Shown piece after piece: positions 5,145 to 6,634 of a DNA stretch of 6,634 nucleotides. Source of the DNA: an uncultured Ruminococcus sp. (GTDB lineage Bacteria > Bacillota > Clostridia > Oscillospirales > Acutalibacteraceae); contig CACYDO010000316.1 in assembly GCA_902773165.1 (NCBI GenBank), forward strand, positions 1-6,634. The letters are read 5' to 3'. Within the stretch, counting starts at the first letter, position 1. Each line of letters starts with the position of its first letter. The notes beneath the pieces were generated by a model, which was not told the DNA's origin, searched no databases, and saw only the letters and a program-made list of their open reading frames with translations. The position numbers and the translations under genes were made by a program.

Positions 5145-6446
5145 ATGAGAATGTATGATATTATTGCAAAGAAAAGAGATGGGCTGGAGCTTAATCACAG
5201 CGAGATGGAATTTTTTATCAAGGGCTGCACAAGTGGGGATATACCCGATTATCAGACTGCGGCGCTGCTTATGGCGATATACCTTAACGGAATGAGCGAC
5301 GCAGAGCTTCTTGATATGACCCTTGCTATGAGAGACAGCGGACGAATTGCCGATTTTTCCGGAATAGAGGGACACACCGTAGATAAGCATTCTACCGGCG
5401 GTGTAGGCGACAAGACAACGATGATCGTTGTTCCAATGGCGGCTGCGCTCGGCTGTAAGATCGTTAAAATGAGCGGCAGAGGGCTTGGACATACGGGCGG
5501 AACGGTAGATAAGCTTGAATCTGTTCCCGGTTTCCGCACCGCGCTTACTCACGAGGAGATCGTCCGCAGCGTAAACGAGATAGGCGCGTGCATGATCGGT
5601 CACAGCGACGATCTTGCGCCTGCTGATAAAAAGCTTTATTATCTGCGCGACGTTACGGCAACGGTGAGCTCACTTCCGCTCATCGCGTCAAGCATAATGA
5701 GCAAAAAGCTTGCGTGCGGCAGCGACTGCATTCTGCTTGATGTAAAATTCGGCAGCGGCGCGCTGATGTCGGATATGAGCGAAGCTGTGTCGCTTGCAAG
5801 CGAGATGGTAAAGATCGGAAAATCAGCGGGAAAACGAACGGCAGCAGTCCTCACGAACATGGACGTTCCGCTCGGATATGCCGTTGGAAACAGCCTGGAG
5901 GTAGAAGAAGCCGTGCGTATTCTTCGCGGTGAACAGAAGGGCGATCTTTACGAAATTTCTATCGAGCTGACGGCGCATATGGCGCACCTTGCAAGCGGTC
6001 TGCCTATGACGGAGTGCAGAAGGCTTTCTGTTGAAGTGATCGACAACGGAACTGCGTTTGAAAAGCTAAAGGAAATAATCGCGGCACAGGGCGGAGATAC
6101 GACTGTGATCGACGATACGTCACTGCTGCCGAAAGCGAGGTTCAGCTGCGACATAAAAGCCGAAGCAACGGGCTATATCGCTCACATGAACACGCAGAAA
6201 ATAGGCGAGATAAGCATGATACTCGGCGCAGGAAGGGCAGTTAAGGAGGACGTGATCGACCACGCCGCAGGAATATTGCTGAGAAAGAAAACAGGCGATG
6301 CGGTTACGCAGGGAGATGTCATCGCCACGCTGTATACCAATGACTCGGAAAAAATCCTTGAATCGGTCATGGCATACGAATCGGTTGTGACATATTCCGA
6401 AGTACCGCCGGAAGTACCACCGCTTATTTACGATGTAATAAAGTAA
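5145..6446 (+). CDS. pdp: Pyrimidine-nucleoside phosphorylase
   Basis: The 433-residue product matches Bacillus Pdp along its length. It has the MRMYDII start, KHSTGGVGD (81-89), the thymidine phosphorylase family signature SGRGLGHTGGTVDKLE (110-125), LRDVT (167-171), IASSIMSKK (180-188), LDVKFGSGA (198-206) and a C-terminal PYNP domain (about 340-420) with LGAGR (360-364). By alignment with E. coli thymidine phosphorylase, R168, S183 and K187 should contact the pyrimidine, and K81, S83 and S110 lie around the phosphate. Reaction: reversible phosphorolysis of uridine, deoxyuridine or thymidine to base plus (deoxy)ribose-1-phosphate, in the cytosol as a dimer. K108 is the residue of the dual-specificity Bacillus enzyme where E. 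coli thymidine phosphorylase has Met, which favours pyrimidine-nucleoside phosphorylase over a strict thymidine enzyme. It appears to be a single-gene transcript, divergent from the era operon and bracketed by inverted 63-bp repeats. Confidence 0.96.
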   Translation: MRMYDIIAKKRDGLELNHSEMEFFIKGCTSGDIPDYQTAALLMAIYLNGMSDAELLDMTLAMRDSGRIADFSGIEGHTVDKHSTGGVGDKTTMIVVPMAAALGCKIVKMSGRGLGHTGGTVDKLESVPGFRTALTHEEIVRSVNEIGACMIGHSDDLAPADKKLYYLRDVTATVSSLPLIASSIMSKKLACGSDCILLDVKFGSGALMSDMSEAVSLASEMVKIGKSAGKRTAAVLTNMDVPLGYAVGNSLEVEEAVRILRGEQKGDLYEISIELTAHMAHLASGLPMTECRRLSVEVIDNGTAFEKLKEIIAAQGGDTTVIDDTSLLPKARFSCDIKAEATGYIAHMNTQKIGEISMILGAGRAVKEDVIDHAAGILLRKKTGDAVTQGDVIATLYTNDSEKILESVMAYESVVTYSEVPPEVPPLIYDVIK

Positions 6447-6447
6447 G

Positions 6448-6476
6448 CTAGTGCGGAGAACTGGGTATATTTTTTT
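6448..6476 (+). terminator. Weak candidate terminator after pdp
   Basis: Just after the TAA stop, CTAGT (6448-6452) can pair with ACTGG (6460-6464) over a 7-nt loop, with one G-U pair. A run of seven T (6470-6476) follows after 5 nt. The stem is short and the T-run is not adjacent, so it may be weak or not a terminator. I see no better candidate up to the window end. Confidence 0.3.
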
Positions 6477-6558
6477 GTACGCAGCTCTTATACGATTATT
6501 TAATTGATACATTAATAAGAAATACCTCACACAATACACAATAATATAAACTAAAAAA

Positions 6559-6621
6559 CGCCGAGACCAACTGACCGTAATGGTAAAGTAAGATCGGAAC
6601 TGTCAGCGGCGACACGCCGCC
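6559..6621 (+). repeat. 63-bp dispersed repeat, plus-strand copy (modules D + B)
   Basis: This copy matches 4743-4805 in reverse complement at 56 of 63 positions. The inner 48 bp (6574-6621) match at 45 of 48. It ends with the same GCGGCG-ACA-CGCCGC hairpin (6607-6621) that follows direct repeat copy 1 at 163-177. The two inverted copies bracket pdp with its promoter. The DNA outside the hairpin ends differs between the copies, and I see no target-site duplication, although only 13 bp remain before the window end. Confidence 0.85.
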
Positions 6622-6634
6622 GGCGAAGTTAGTG

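Noticed and set aside
6120..6539. 139-codon minus-strand frame over the end of pdp
   Set aside because: Most of it is antisense to well-conserved pdp codons; it shows no recognisable motif and no convincing start signal.

Overview
The window looks like a chromosomal segment of a Gram-positive bacterium of the class Clostridia, probably close to Ruminococcus/Oscillospiraceae. This rests on the Firmicutes-specific small protein YqzL between era and recO, a Smr-domain MutS2, a pyrimidine-nucleoside phosphorylase of the Bacillus type, strong GGAGG-like ribosome binding sites and consensus sigma-A promoters. The genus is inference.

Layout. Positions 1-349 carry no gene: they hold a strong GC hairpin (12-36), two near-identical ~72-bp direct repeats (88-159 and 260-330), each followed by a different GC-rich hairpin, and a possible terminator. 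Positions 350-4635 are a minus-strand operon read from right to left: era, yqzL, recO, mutS2. It is driven by a near-perfect promoter at 4697-4725. Positions 4636-5144 are a 509-bp divergent intergenic region with the era promoter, a 63-bp dispersed repeat, a GC-rich block I cannot assign, and an extended -10 promoter for the rightward gene. Positions 5145-6446 encode pyrimidine-nucleoside phosphorylase (pdp) on the plus strand. Positions 6447-6634 hold a weak terminator candidate and a second copy of the 63-bp repeat in the opposite orientation, so pdp is bracketed by inverted copies.

How the genes fit together. The leftward operon groups ribosome and genome maintenance: Era matures the 30S subunit, RecO loads RecA in recombinational repair, and MutS2 acts on collided ribosomes and/or branched DNA. 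YqzL is a small conserved protein of unknown role; here its reading frame runs 86 bp into recO and contains the recO ribosome binding site, which suggests translational coupling. pdp is an independent nucleoside salvage/catabolism gene.

The four genes with assigned products are ordinary housekeeping genes, and I see no new enzymatic or defence system. The least explained signal is in the non-coding DNA: a family of modular repeats in which two different bodies end at ACTG and are followed by interchangeable short GC-rich hairpins of the same architecture.
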